Positions 50,247 to 59,680 of a DNA stretch of 64,000 nucleotides are shown one piece after another. The DNA comes from an uncultured Sphingomonadales bacterium (GTDB taxonomy: Bacteria > Pseudomonadota > Alphaproteobacteria > Sphingomonadales > Sphingomonadaceae), in assembly GCA_937898525.1 (NCBI GenBank), contig CALCBC010000012.1, forward strand, positions 9,478 to 73,477, in the 5' to 3' direction. The position numbers and the translations under genes were made by a program. The number at the start of each line of letters is the position of its first letter. The first letter of the stretch is position 1. The notes under the pieces are model-generated. The model did no database searches, was not told the origin of the DNA, and saw only the letters and a program-made list of their open reading frames with translations.

Positions 50247-50923
50247 TTGTTGACCACCACCCGCAGCTCGGGATCGCGCTTGCGCAAGGTGAGCGCCACC
50301 CCGGTCGCGATCAGCAGCTGCCCGAGGAAGTAGACTGGCCAGACGAGGATCTGCGGCACGATGTGCCCCTGAAGCGGGCCCATCTCGGCGAACAGCAGCA
50401 TGTCGGCGGCAACGAACAGCACGGCGCCAGAGCCGACACGGTAGCGCGGGAACACGCTCGCCCAGGCGCCGGCGGCCATAGCCCCCAATGCGAGTGCATA
50501 GAGCACGACGCTCGGGGCTTCGGCGCGGTCGGCCGGCATGAACCAGGCGATCGCCGGGGTCAGCAGCAGCAGTGCGGCGACCGCCCATTTCTGCGTCGGC
50601 ACGAGGCCCGGCCTCCGGTTGCGCAGGTACACGCCGAGCGCGAGCACGTGATAGAGGAAGAACAGCAGTGCCCCGATCGTCCGATCGATCTCAATTGCCA
50701 TGTCGCCGAGCGCCGCGGCTCCGAAGGCCCAGGCCATCAGACGCGCATCGGGGCTCGAATGCCGCAGCCATAGGTAGAGCGCGAGCAGGCCGACAGCCGC
50801 GCCCTTGAGCGGGATCAGGTAGGCTTCGGGCAACGGCTGCCAGCGCAGGTAGTAGAACGCCAGCGCGGCAACGATGCTGCCGAGCAGCAACGGACGTTTC
50901 TCGGCGAGGGCACGGCGGCTCAT
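50243..50923 (-). CDS. Lysoplasmalogenase (YhhN family)
   Basis: A 226-residue membrane protein with about eight helices of the YhhN/TMEM86 family, whose animal members hydrolyse the vinyl ether of lysoplasmalogens. Visible parts are YLIPLKGAAVGLLALYLWLR, the conserved AFGAAALGDMAIEIDRT, LYHVLALGVYLRNRR, and PVYFLGQLLIATGVALTLRK near the end. The GD motif and acidic residues of the family are present. The role in bacteria is uncertain, perhaps membrane lipid turnover. It is convergent with the MerR gene (four-base stop overlap) and divergent from trmFO. Confidence 0.87.
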   Translation of the reverse strand: MSRRALAEKRPLLLGSIVAALAFYYLRWQPLPEAYLIPLKGAAVGLLALYLWLRHSSPDARLMAWAFGAAALGDMAIEIDRTIGALLFFLYHVLALGVYLRNRRPGLVPTQKWAVAALLLLTPAIAWFMPADRAEAPSVVLYALALGAMAAGAWASVFPRYRVGSGAVLFVAADMLLFAEMGPLQGHIVPQILVWPVYFLGQLLIATGVALTLRKRDPELRVVVNN

Positions 50924-51032
50924 GTGCGATGCCTAGCGCGGCGGTCCGCCCGCGCAAGGGTTGCGCCGCATGGATCCGTGCCCAACATGATCTCCGACCC
51001 CGCCCGGGTTACCAAACGCGGGACGAGCCGAT

Positions 51033-52373
51033 ATGGACATGGCCATGCACCAGGTTCACATCATCGGCGGCGGCCTCGCCGGAAGCGAGGCCGCCTGGCA
51101 GCTCGCCCGCCGCGGCATCCGCGTCCGACTGTCGGAAATGCGTGGCGGCGGCGGGACCACGCCGGCTCACCAGACGGACGGGCTCGCCGAGCTGGTCTGC
51201 TCGAACAGTTTCCGCTCCGACGACGACGAGCGCAACGCGGTCGGCCTGTTGCACCACGAGATGCGCCGGCTCGATTCGTTGATCATGCGCGCGGGGGAAG
51301 TCGCGCGGGTGCCGGCCGGCTCGGCGATGGCGGTCGATCGGGATGTGTTCTCGGCCGAAGTCCAGAAGACCCTCGAGCAGCATCCCAACGTCGAGATCGC
51401 GCGAGAGAAGGTCGACACCTTGCCCGAGGCCGGGCTGACGATCATCGCGACCGGTCCGCTGACCGCCGCTTCCCTCGCCGAAAGCATCGGCCGTGCAACC
51501 GGGGCGGAAAGTCTCGCGTTCTTCGACGCGATCGCACCGATCGTCCACCGCCACAGTATCGACATGTCGATCTGCTGGATGCAGTCGCGATGGAACAAGG
51601 GCGACGGCAAGGACTATATCAACTGCCCGATGAACAAGGAGCAGTACCTCGCTTTCGTGCAGGGCCTGCTCGACGGCGAGAAGGGCGAGTTCAAGGAGTG
51701 GGAGGCCAACACTCCCTACTTCGAAGGTTGCATGCCCATCGAGGTGATGGCCGAGCGTGGGGTCGACACGCTGCGCCACGGACCGATGAAGCCGGTCGGG
51801 CTTGACGATCCGCGCACCGGGCGCTGGCCCTATGCGGTCGTACAGCTCAGGCAGGACAACAAGCTGGGCACGCTGTGGAACATGGTCGGGTTCCAGACCA
51901 AGCTGAAGCACGGAGAGCAAGTACGGCTGTTCCGCACGATTCCGGGGCTCGAGAACGCCGAGTTCGCGCGGCTCGGCGGGATGCATCGCAACACGTTCCT
52001 CAATTCGCCGACGCTGCTCGACCGGCAACTGAGGCTGAAGCGCGCACCGCATATCCGGTTCGCGGGTCAGATCACCGGGTGCGAGGGCTACGTCGAGAGC
52101 GCGGCCGTCGGCCTGCTGGCGGGGCTGATGGCGGCCGCCGAGCTGGCCGGGCGCGCGTGGCTGCCGCCGCCGCGCACGACCGCGATGGGCGCGCTGCTGG
52201 CCCATATCACCGGCGACGCCGAGGCCGACAGCTACCAGCCGATGAACGTCAACTTCGGGCTGTTTCCGCCGCTGGCAGACGTGAAGAAGAAGCAGCGCAA
52301 GGAAGCCTACACAGAGCGGGCCAAGGCCGACTTCGGCGAATGGCTCGCGAAAAGCACGGCGGTCCCCGCCTGA
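51033..52373 (+). CDS. trmFO: Methylenetetrahydrofolate-tRNA (uracil-5-)-methyltransferase TrmFO
   Basis: Makes ribothymidine at position 54 of tRNA using methylene-THF and FADH2. It contains the FAD motif VHIIGGGLAGSEAAWQLARR, EMRGGGGTTPAHQTDGLAEL, VCSNSFRSDDDERNAVGLLH, the Cys-bearing YINCPMNKEQYLAF, FEGCMPIEVMAERG, and the C-terminal FAD loop FAGQITGCEGYVESAAVGLL. The length of 446 residues is standard. Three closely spaced in-frame ATG codons (51033, 51039, 51045) make the exact start uncertain; the third would start MHQVHIIGGG. Confidence 0.95.
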   Translation: MDMAMHQVHIIGGGLAGSEAAWQLARRGIRVRLSEMRGGGGTTPAHQTDGLAELVCSNSFRSDDDERNAVGLLHHEMRRLDSLIMRAGEVARVPAGSAMAVDRDVFSAEVQKTLEQHPNVEIAREKVDTLPEAGLTIIATGPLTAASLAESIGRATGAESLAFFDAIAPIVHRHSIDMSICWMQSRWNKGDGKDYINCPMNKEQYLAFVQGLLDGEKGEFKEWEANTPYFEGCMPIEVMAERGVDTLRHGPMKPVGLDDPRTGRWPYAVVQLRQDNKLGTLWNMVGFQTKLKHGEQVRLFRTIPGLENAEFARLGGMHRNTFLNSPTLLDRQLRLKRAPHIRFAGQITGCEGYVESAAVGLLAGLMAAAELAGRAWLPPPRTTAMGALLAHITGDAEADSYQPMNVNFGLFPPLADVKKKQRKEAYTERAKADFGEWLAKSTAVPA

Positions 52374-52395
52374 CCGGCGGACACCTGGAGACCGG

Positions 52396-52848
52396 TCAGC
52401 AGTTGCAACGGGTCGTGCTCGCCGGGCGTGGCGCAGTGGTGGCGAACTCGGCCGGGCTCAGCTCTCGATCGCCGTTGGCGTCGGCCTTGTCGAACCTCTC
52501 CGCGGTCGCCACGGCCCATTCCTCGAAGGTCAGCAGGTTGTTGCCGTCGACGTCGAGCTTGCGGAAGGCATCGGTCCGGGAAGACAGCATTTCTTCCCGG
52601 GTGATCCGGCGGTCGCGGTTGCGGTCGTAGCGAAAGAAGCGCTGCTCCTCGCGGCTCAGCGCGGTCGCTTCGGGCGGATCCGGTCCACGCAGTCCGGCCA
52701 CGTCCGCACTCGGCAAGCCCTCGGGTTCTGCGACGGGAGCCACGGGCGGCGGGGCGCCCTGCTCGACTTCCGCGCGGCCCTGGAGCCAGAACAGCCCGAT
52801 GCCGAGCAGCAGCAAGGCGATGGCGGCACCGAGCACGACGCGGTTCAC
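52396..52848 (-). CDS. Membrane-anchored EF-hand protein
   Basis: 150 residues. One hydrophobic N-terminal helix (VVLGAAIALLLLGIGLFWLQ) acts as a signal anchor, and a Pro/Glu-rich linker follows. Then come EF-hand calcium loops: DRNRDRRITREE, DVDGNNLLTFEE and DANGDRELSPAE. The latter two have acidic residues at positions 1, 3, 5 and 12 or close to that, as expected for Ca2+ binding. The start taken is the GTG at 52848, correctly spaced from GGGGGG; a TTG two codons earlier is too close to it. The periplasmic partner is unknown. It is convergent with trmFO (22 bp). Confidence 0.8.
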   Translation of the reverse strand: MNRVVLGAAIALLLLGIGLFWLQGRAEVEQGAPPPVAPVAEPEGLPSADVAGLRGPDPPEATALSREEQRFFRYDRNRDRRITREEMLSSRTDAFRKLDVDGNNLLTFEEWAVATAERFDKADANGDRELSPAEFATTAPRPASTTRCNC

Positions 52849-52881
52849 GGGCAAGTCCCCCCTTTACCCTCGTCGCGCAGC

Positions 52882-53514
52882 CTACCTCCCTGTGAGCCCT
52901 GTCCGCAAGGCGAGAAACAGGCTTCCCGGCCCGGCAAGGAGGTCGCCCCCACCCCGCGCCAGCGCCGCGGCGCCGAGTGCGGCCAGCACGGCAAGCGGCC
53001 GCAACGAGGCCGAGAGCCGGGGTGGCGGACCGAGCCCGCGGCCGTATTCGATCACCAGTGCCCGCTCGGCGCCCTCCGACAGGTTTGCGGCGAGATCGGC
53101 GAAGGCCCAAATGCGCGCCGCTTCGGCTGCATCGTCGACGGCTCCGACTCCGAGCTCCTCAGCCACTGAGGCGAAAGCGCGGCCCCGCCCGCCGACGAAT
53201 TCGGCTATCTCCGGGGGCGTCAGGCGCTCGGCGAGCAGCGCTTCCCATCCATCGACCAGCTCCGCTAGCGGCGTCGGGTCGCGCCAATTGCGCAGCGCCT
53301 CGAGCAGCGGTTCGCCGCCGGGCCAATCGTTCGGCGACCGTCGCAACGTGTCGCGCCACCAGGCGAGGCGGAGTTGTGCCGCGAGCGGCTCGCGGCGTGC
53401 CCGCAGGATTGCGGCCAGCCGCGCATCCAGTTCGAGCAGGGACACGATTAGCGGCCGGCTACGGGCCGGCGCGTAGGTCACGGCGAGCCTCTGGGCTGAG
53501 GGCAAGGCGCTCAT
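52882..53514 (-). CDS. Squalene/phytoene synthase-like protein
   Basis: A 210-residue protein with the helical isoprenyl synthase-like pattern of SQS/PSY relatives: RLAVTYAPARSRPLIVSLLE at the N-terminus, QLRLAWWRDTLRR (compare the RLxWWRD of the family) and LAELVDGWEALLAER. The two aspartate-rich motifs (DxxxD) needed for diphosphate binding are not clearly present, so it is probably a non-catalytic NDUFAF6-type homologue, as common in alphaproteobacteria, rather than a carotenoid enzyme. It lies 33 bp upstream of the EF-hand gene on the same strand and is divergent from tadG. Confidence 0.7.
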   Translation of the reverse strand: MSALPSAQRLAVTYAPARSRPLIVSLLELDARLAAILRARREPLAAQLRLAWWRDTLRRSPNDWPGGEPLLEALRNWRDPTPLAELVDGWEALLAERLTPPEIAEFVGGRGRAFASVAEELGVGAVDDAAEAARIWAFADLAANLSEGAERALVIEYGRGLGPPPRLSASLRPLAVLAALGAAALARGGGDLLAGPGSLFLALRTGLTGR

Positions 53515-53607
53515 AACGGAGTCTTAACCCTAAGGTTTGAACATTCACACACCACAACCCGCTATCGGCGTCAGTTCGACCGTCCCGATTCAGCTGCGAG
53601 GATCCCC

Positions 53608-55845
53608 ATGAAGCCGACGCGGAATGGCGCCTTTCTCCAGAGGCTGGCTCAAAGCACTTCGGGTAACACGCTGGCGATCACGGCTGCGGCCTTCTTTCCG
53701 CTGGCCGGGCTGATCGGTGGCGCGGTCGACATGACCCGCATCTACATCACCAAGACCCGTCTGCAACAGGCGTGCGATGCGGGCGCGCTGGCCGGGCGCA
53801 AGGTCATGGCTTCGGGAAGCTGGACGACCAATGGCCCAACCAGCTCGCGCGGCCGGGCCTACGAGATGTTCGCCGCGAACTTCGAGGATGGCAGCTACGG
53901 CACCGAAAACCTCGATCGTGAATTCACCGAGGACGACGGCACGGTCACGGGCGTAGCCAGCGCCGACGTCCCGATGACGATCATGCGGATTTTCGGCAAG
54001 GAGGTGTCGCGGGTCACCGTCACCTGCACCGCAAAGATGGAAATCCCGAACACGGACGTGATGTTCGTGCTCGACGTGACCAGCTCGATGAACTGTCAGC
54101 CGGGCTGCACCTACGCGACAAGCGAGCAGTCGAACGCCAAGATCAAGGGGCTCAGAAGCGCCGTGAAGTGCTTCTACGAGGCCCTGCTCAGGGTCAATAC
54201 CAACGAGAACTGCAACGGCGCTAACGACCCGACTGCGACCCAGTACACGGGCACCGCGCAGATCCGACTAGGGTTCGTGCCCTATGCGGTCAACGTCAAC
54301 GTCGGGCGCTTGCTGCACAACGACTGGATGCCCGACGAGTGGGACCAGTTCGACACGCGCAGGCCGGTGTTCGAAACCGTCCACTCCTGGACGACCGGTC
54401 CGGTCGGTTCAAAGACCTGGGGTAACTGGTCGAACCCCCCGACGCTGACGAACGCTGGCGACTACTCGAACTGGCAGGACATTTCCACGTCGGGCGGCTC
54501 GACGGTCACGATCAACGGAACCGCCTACACAAAGCGCCGAAATCTCTCCCAGACCCAGTGCGAGGCTCTCAACGTTCTGGGGTCGGGCTCCAATCGCATG
54601 CTGGCCTACACCGATTCGGGCACCCTGCAGGCCGAGCAACAGAACGGCACGCCGCCCGCGCCAGTCTATCCGGCGGCGACGCAGACGGTGAACTACATCC
54701 AGAACGAGAACCACACCGTCAAAGGCTACCGCTATCGTTATTACTCCAGCGGTGACCGCTGCCGGCTGCAGCAGTCCAACAACCGGTCCTACACGCGGTC
54801 CCGGACCGGGAGCGCGTCGCGGCAGGTGTTCTGGACTGAACATGAACATTTGAAGCACTTCGTTTACGAGAAGCAGAGTCTGGATCTGACCAGCCTCAAG
54901 GCAGGCGGCTACAACTGGAACGGGACGCTCTCGATTCCACGCTACAGCATCCAGGATGGGCCTACCGTGTACCTGTCCGGCCAGAACAGCATGACAAAGC
55001 TGAAGATTCCGGCGACCCTCGAAGTCACATGGGACGGGTGCATCGAGGAGCGCCAGACATACCAGAGCAACAAGAGCAACCCCGGCAACGACTGGGAGAC
55101 GATCCCGTCAACGGCGCTGGACGCCGACATCAACCTCGTGCCCAGCACCGGGAATGTCGCCACCCAGTGGAAGCCGCTGATACCGGGCGTTTTCTGGGGA
55201 CGTTACACCGGGTCGAACAGGAGCAACAGGACGCTGAGCAGCGTCGAAAGCGCCGACCTGAATCGCAACCAGAACCTGGAGGATGGGACCAGCAAGGGCT
55301 ACTACTGCCCGAACGAGGCGCGAAAGCTCGCCGAGTACAATACGCCCGGTTCGCTCGAAACCTACATGGCCTCGCTCAAGGCGGACTCGATCGGCACGTA
55401 CCACGACATCGGCATGCTGTGGGGCGCTCGCCTGCTTTCTCCCACCGGGATCTTCGCAAGCGAAAACGCCTTCACCGCGAAAGGCGGCAGCATCCAGCGC
55501 CACATGATCTTCATGACCGACGGTGACGCGCAGACCTACACCAACAACCTGGACGCGTACGGCTCGTCGTGGTGGGCGAGGCGACAAACCACCTATGCGC
55601 CAAGCTCCACTCAGCTCACCCAGCTCGTGAACGCCCGGCTCGAGGTGCTCTGCACCGCGGTCAAGAACATGAATATCACGCTGTGGGTCATCTCTTACGG
55701 CGGCGGCGTCAACGCGGCCAACGAGGCGCGCCTGCAGAACTGCGCCTCGCCGGGCCATTACTACAGCGCCGCGGACGAAGACGCACTTATCGAGCGGTTC
55801 AAGCAGATTGCGTCCGAAATCGCCGACCTGAGGCTTACGCAGTGA
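53608..55845 (+). CDS. TadG-like pseudopilin-type protein with VWA domain
   Basis: 745 residues. The N-terminus has a TadE/TadG membrane helix (SGNTLAITAAAFFPLAGLIG) followed by TRIYITKTRLQQACDAGALA. A von Willebrand A domain begins at residue 156 with the metal-site motif DVTSSM (Thr in place of the first Ser of DxSxS) and resumes at residue 638 with MTDGDAQTY. Between them lies an insertion of about 480 residues rich in Asn, Ser, Tyr and Trp, probably surface-exposed. TadG proteins help Flp pilus assembly or surface adhesion. It is coupled to two TadE-like genes; no other tad genes are near. Confidence 0.85.
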   Translation: MKPTRNGAFLQRLAQSTSGNTLAITAAAFFPLAGLIGGAVDMTRIYITKTRLQQACDAGALAGRKVMASGSWTTNGPTSSRGRAYEMFAANFEDGSYGTENLDREFTEDDGTVTGVASADVPMTIMRIFGKEVSRVTVTCTAKMEIPNTDVMFVLDVTSSMNCQPGCTYATSEQSNAKIKGLRSAVKCFYEALLRVNTNENCNGANDPTATQYTGTAQIRLGFVPYAVNVNVGRLLHNDWMPDEWDQFDTRRPVFETVHSWTTGPVGSKTWGNWSNPPTLTNAGDYSNWQDISTSGGSTVTINGTAYTKRRNLSQTQCEALNVLGSGSNRMLAYTDSGTLQAEQQNGTPPAPVYPAATQTVNYIQNENHTVKGYRYRYYSSGDRCRLQQSNNRSYTRSRTGSASRQVFWTEHEHLKHFVYEKQSLDLTSLKAGGYNWNGTLSIPRYSIQDGPTVYLSGQNSMTKLKIPATLEVTWDGCIEERQTYQSNKSNPGNDWETIPSTALDADINLVPSTGNVATQWKPLIPGVFWGRYTGSNRSNRTLSSVESADLNRNQNLEDGTSKGYYCPNEARKLAEYNTPGSLETYMASLKADSIGTYHDIGMLWGARLLSPTGIFASENAFTAKGGSIQRHMIFMTDGDAQTYTNNLDAYGSSWWARRQTTYAPSSTQLTQLVNARLEVLCTAVKNMNITLWVISYGGGVNAANEARLQNCASPGHYYSAADEDALIERFKQIASEIADLRLTQ

Positions 55846-56492
55846 TCGCGCGAGCCCTCCGTCAAACTGCCCGCCATCGTCGGCTCGGTCGAGCCGACGA
55901 TGGTGCGACGATCACCGAGTTCGGGCTCATTTCGCCCGTACTCTTCCTGCTGCTGTTCGGCGGGTTCGACATCGGCCACACGCTCTATATGAAGACCGTG
56001 CTGGAGGGGGCGGTTCAGAAGGCCGCTCGGGACTCTTCGCTCGAGAGCGCATCCGGCAACACCGACACGGTCAGAAGCAAGATCGACACGGTGGTCAGGA
56101 ACCAGCTGCTGCCGCTCAATCGCAATGCCGAGATCACTTTCAGCCGCCGGTTCTATCGCACCTTTACCGACGCCGCGGCGGCGGCCGCGGAAGAGTTCAA
56201 CGATTCGCCCAGCGGCCCCTTTGCCAATGGCGTGTGCGACAACGGCGAGAGCTTCATCGACGTCAACAACAATGGCGTATGGGATGCCGACGGCGGTGAC
56301 TCGATCGATCGCGCAGGCGCACGCGACAATGTGGTCTACATCGTAACGGTCGAGTACGATCGCCTGTTTCCCTTGCACGCGTTCATCGACGTGCCTTCGA
56401 GGCAGCGCCTGACGACCAGTACGGTTCTCGCCAACCAGCCTTACGGTGACCAGGACTCCTACGACGCGCCGACGACGAGAACCTGCTCATGA
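55842..56492 (+). CDS. TadE-like protein, copy 1
   Basis: A 216-residue pseudopilin-type protein. The start is the GTG at 55842 within the tadG stop (GTGA overlap). The TadE pattern is GATITEFGLISPVLFLLLFG: a Glu within the hydrophobic helix, preceded by a short basic region, the site where TadV-like peptidases cut. The mature part has a DxDxDG-like loop (DVNNNGVWDADGGDSID) that looks like a calcium-binding repeat, and a Cys-terminated tail. It overlaps the next TadE gene by four bases. Confidence 0.85.
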   Translation: MIARALRQTARHRRLGRADDGATITEFGLISPVLFLLLFGGFDIGHTLYMKTVLEGAVQKAARDSSLESASGNTDTVRSKIDTVVRNQLLPLNRNAEITFSRRFYRTFTDAAAAAAEEFNDSPSGPFANGVCDNGESFIDVNNNGVWDADGGDSIDRAGARDNVVYIVTVEYDRLFPLHAFIDVPSRQRLTTSTVLANQPYGDQDSYDAPTTRTCS

Positions 56493-57145
56493 TTGCCGCC
56501 GCCCGCAGTCTCTTCAGCCGCCTGCGCGCCGCACAGGACGGCGTGGCCATGGTCGAGTTCGCCTACTCGCTTGTGGTGATCGTCCCGCTGTTCCTGGGCG
56601 GCATCGAGTTGTCGAACTACGTCACCACCAAGATGCGAGTGAGCCAGCTCGCGCTGCACGTGGCAGACAACGCCTCACGCATCGGCATCGATTCGCTGCT
56701 AGCCAAGCCGCGCATCACTGAGGCGCAGATCAACGACCTGTTCACCGGCGCCCAGTTGCAGAGCGGCACTCTCGATCTCGCCGCCAACGGCCGCGTGATC
56801 CTGTCGAGTCTCGAACGAATGCCTAACGACACGAAGCACATGATCCGCTGGCAACGCTGCTTCGGCTCGCTCGACTGGGACTCCAGTTATGGCGACGCCG
56901 GTGACGACAAAATCGTCGCGATGGGGCCCGCAACGAACCAGGTGACGGCTCCCCAGGATACGGGCGTGATGTTCGTCGAGATCGCCTATCAGTACAAACC
57001 GCTGTTTCTTTCCAACGCGATGTTCGCCGACAGAAAGATCCACGAGACCGCCGCCATGGTCGTGCGCGACGACCGCGACTACCCGGGACCCGGTGGAGGC
57101 GGCATCTACAATACCGAGGGCGTCGCCCCGTCTTCCTGCAGCTAA
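56489..57145 (+). CDS. TadE-like protein, copy 2
   Basis: A 218-residue paralogue: the basic N-terminus MIAAARSLFSRLRAAQ is followed by DGVAMVEFAYSLVVIVPLFL with the conserved Glu at residue 26, as in TadE pseudopilins. The rest is a soluble extracellular domain with one Cys near the middle (WQRCFG) and one at the C-terminus (SSCS). It is the third gene of the coupled tadG-tadE-tadE set. Its TAA overlaps the stop of the convergent pdhB gene. Confidence 0.85.
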   Translation: MIAAARSLFSRLRAAQDGVAMVEFAYSLVVIVPLFLGGIELSNYVTTKMRVSQLALHVADNASRIGIDSLLAKPRITEAQINDLFTGAQLQSGTLDLAANGRVILSSLERMPNDTKHMIRWQRCFGSLDWDSSYGDAGDDKIVAMGPATNQVTAPQDTGVMFVEIAYQYKPLFLSNAMFADRKIHETAAMVVRDDRDYPGPGGGGIYNTEGVAPSSCS

Positions 57146-58539
57146 TTACGGTAGCAGACCTTTCTCGCCGCCTCGGCGATCCGCCCGGCGTCGATCAGCG
57201 CGAGGTGCTCGAGGTTGGCCGCGTAAGGTAGCGGCACGTCCTCGTTGCACACGCGCAGCACCGGTGCGTCGAGATGGTCGAAGCCGTCCTCCATGCAGAT
57301 CGCCATCACTTCGGAGGCGATCGAGCAGGTCGGCCAGCCCTCCTCGGCGATCACAAGGCGGTTGGTCTTGGCGAGGCTGGCGAGGATCGTCTCGCGATCA
57401 AGCGGACGCAACGTGCGCAGGTCGACCACCTCGGCATCGATCCCCTCCCCTGCCAGCGTTTCGGCCGCTTCGAGCGCGAGGCCGACACCGATCGAGTAGG
57501 ATACGATCGTCACGTCGCTGCCCTCGCGCACGATCCGCGCCTTGCCGATCGGCAGCACGTGGTCGTCGAGCTGGGCAACTTCGAAACTGCGGCCGTAGAC
57601 CAGTTCGTTCTCGAGGAACACGACCGGATCTTCGCTGCGGATCGCAGCCTTGAGCAGGCCTTTGGCATCCGACGCGTCGTAAGGCGCAATGACGATGAGG
57701 CCGGGGACGCTCGCGTACCAGGGGCCGAAGTTCTGGCTGTGCTGGGCGGCGACGCGGCTGGCAGCGCCGTTCGGCCCGCGGAACACCACGGGGCAGCGCA
57801 TCTGGCCGCCTGACATGTAGTTGGTCTTGGCTGCCGAGTTCACGATGTGGTCGATCGCCTGCATCGCGAAGTTGAAGGTCATGAACTCGACGATCGGTCT
57901 CAGGCCGCCCATTGCCGCACCCGTGCCGATGCCGGCAAAGCCGTACTCCGTGATCGGAGTGTCGATCACACGCTTGGGGCCAAACTCTTCGAGGAGCCCC
58001 TGGGTGACCTTGTAGGCTCCCTGGTACTCGGCAACTTCCTCGCCCATCACGAACACGCGCTCGTCGCGGCGCATTTCCTCGGCCATCGCGTCGCGCAGTG
58101 CCTCGCGCACGGTCAGCCTGACCATGTTGGTCCCAGGCGGTACGTCGGGATCGGACACCGGCTTCGCCGTCGCCGCGAGCTTTTCCGTGCCGGACGGCGC
58201 CTTGCCCTTTGGCGCTTCGGATTCGCTCGATTTCTGCTCTTCGGCAGGCGTTTCAGCTGCGGCAGGCGCCGGGGCCGCTGCGCTCGCGACATCCTCGCCC
58301 TCGGCTGCGAGCACCGCGATGACCGTGCCGACCTTCACCCCTTCGGAGCCTTCGGGCACGAGGATTTTTCCGACGGTGCCTTCGTCGATCGATTCGAATT
58401 CCATCGTCGCCTTGTCGGTCTCGATCTCGGCGAGAACGTCGCCGGCGGAGACGGTGTCGCCTTCCTTGACCAGCCACCGGGCCAGAGTGCCCTCTTCCAT
58501 CGTCGGCGAGAGCGCGGGCATCTTGAGTTCGATCGCCAT
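57142..58539 (-). CDS. pdhB: Pyruvate dehydrogenase E1 component, beta subunit (lipoyl-bearing)
   Basis: 465 residues. An N-terminal biotinyl/lipoyl domain (1-78) has the lipoylation site DVLAEIETDKATMEFES with Lys43. An Ala/Pro/Ser linker leads to the E1 beta transketolase-type domain, with REALRDAMAEEMRRDERVFV, MGEEVAEYQGAYKVTQGLLE, VFRGPNGAASRVAAQHSQNF and DLRTLRPLDRETILASLAKT. Fusion of a lipoyl domain to E1 beta is typical of alphaproteobacteria. The ATG overlaps the pdhA TGA by one base (TGATG). The pdhC (E2) gene is not present downstream, since TadE genes lie there on the other strand. Confidence 0.96.
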   Translation of the reverse strand: MAIELKMPALSPTMEEGTLARWLVKEGDTVSAGDVLAEIETDKATMEFESIDEGTVGKILVPEGSEGVKVGTVIAVLAAEGEDVASAAAPAPAAAETPAEEQKSSESEAPKGKAPSGTEKLAATAKPVSDPDVPPGTNMVRLTVREALRDAMAEEMRRDERVFVMGEEVAEYQGAYKVTQGLLEEFGPKRVIDTPITEYGFAGIGTGAAMGGLRPIVEFMTFNFAMQAIDHIVNSAAKTNYMSGGQMRCPVVFRGPNGAASRVAAQHSQNFGPWYASVPGLIVIAPYDASDAKGLLKAAIRSEDPVVFLENELVYGRSFEVAQLDDHVLPIGKARIVREGSDVTIVSYSIGVGLALEAAETLAGEGIDAEVVDLRTLRPLDRETILASLAKTNRLVIAEEGWPTCSIASEVMAICMEDGFDHLDAPVLRVCNEDVPLPYAANLEHLALIDAGRIAEAARKVCYRN

Positions 58540-59633
58540 CAGTAGCTCCCCACCAGCACGTCGGTGTAGAGTTCGTCAGGTGACGGCTCGGGAGAGGTTT
58601 CGGCGAAGTCGGCCGCTTCGGCCACCTGCGCCTTGATCCGCTTGTCGATGTCCTTCAACTTTTCCTCGTCGACGCCCAGCTTGAGCAGGTCGGCCTTGGC
58701 CCCCTCGATCGGGTCGCTGTGCTCGCGCACGTTCTGCACTTCCTCGCGCGTGCGGTACTTGGCGGGGTCCGACATCGAATGGCCGCGATAGCGGTAGGTA
58801 TTGAGCTCCATCAGCACCGGACCGTTGCCCTCGCGCACGTGGGCAAAGGCCACTTCCGCCGCCTGGCGCACCTCGAGAACGTCCATTCCGTTGACGTCCA
58901 TGCCCGGGATGCGGAACGCCGTGCCGCGGCGGTAGAACTCGATCTCGGCCGAGCTGCGCTTGACCGAAGTGCCCATCGCGTACTGGTTGTTCTCGATCGC
59001 GAACACGATCGGCAGGTTCCACAGCGAGGCCATGTTGAAGGTCTCGTAGACCTGGCCCTGGTTGGCCGCGCCATCCCCAAAATAGGCGAGGCAGATGCCG
59101 CCATCGTCGCGGTACTTGTGCGCGAAGGCGAGGCCCGCGCCGAGCGGCACCTGCGCGCCGACGATGCCGTGCCCGCCGTAAAACGCGTGCTCGGTGCTGA
59201 ACATGTGCATCGAGCCGCCCTTGCCCTTCGAGATGCCGGCCTGGCGCCCGGTCAGCTCGGCCATGATGATCTTGGGGTCGATCCCGTAGGCGAGCATGTG
59301 GCCGTGATCGCGGTAGCCGGTGATGACGCTGTCCTTGCCTTCCTGCAGTGCCGACTGCAGCCCGACCGCGACGGCCTCCTGGCCGATGTAGAGATGGCAG
59401 AACCCGCCGATCAGGCCGAGACCATAGAGCTGCCCGGCCTTCTCCTCGAAGCGGCGGATCAGCAGCATCTGTTCGTAGAGGTGCAGCAGAAGCTCCGGTT
59501 CGGCCTTGTAGCGGCGGTTCTTCTCGAACCGCTCCTGAAGGCTACGAAGCTCGAAATTTCCAGAACTTGCTGCGGCGTCTTCAGAACTGTTCCGCTTGGT
59601 CTTGGCGGCATTGGAACGGGCGGCTCGGGCCAA
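58539..59633 (-). CDS. pdhA: Pyruvate dehydrogenase E1 component, alpha subunit
   Basis: 364 residues. It contains EEKAGQLYGLGLIGGFCHLY, IGQEAVAVGLQSAL, the ThDP site GDGAANQGQVYETFNMAS with ending VFAIENNQYAMGTS, and the phosphorylation-loop equivalent YRYRGHSMSDPAKYRTREEV. The first about 25 residues are a Ser/Ala/Lys-rich leader, normal for alphaproteobacterial PdhA. A ribosome site AGAGGAAG precedes the ATG, and a promoter candidate lies 48-76 bp upstream. It is cotranscribed with pdhB. Confidence 0.96.
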   Translation of the reverse strand: MARAARSNAAKTKRNSSEDAAASSGNFELRSLQERFEKNRRYKAEPELLLHLYEQMLLIRRFEEKAGQLYGLGLIGGFCHLYIGQEAVAVGLQSALQEGKDSVITGYRDHGHMLAYGIDPKIIMAELTGRQAGISKGKGGSMHMFSTEHAFYGGHGIVGAQVPLGAGLAFAHKYRDDGGICLAYFGDGAANQGQVYETFNMASLWNLPIVFAIENNQYAMGTSVKRSSAEIEFYRRGTAFRIPGMDVNGMDVLEVRQAAEVAFAHVREGNGPVLMELNTYRYRGHSMSDPAKYRTREEVQNVREHSDPIEGAKADLLKLGVDEEKLKDIDKRIKAQVAEAADFAETSPEPSPDELYTDVLVGSY

Positions 59634-59680
59634 GGCGACTTCCTCTGTTCACGCCCCAACGGGGGGAGTGTTCGGCTCGC

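Noticed and set aside
52882..53514. Carotenoid or squalene biosynthesis gene
   Set aside because: The resemblance to phytoene synthase is confined to the helical scaffold; clear DxxxD motifs are missing and no other carotenoid genes are nearby.
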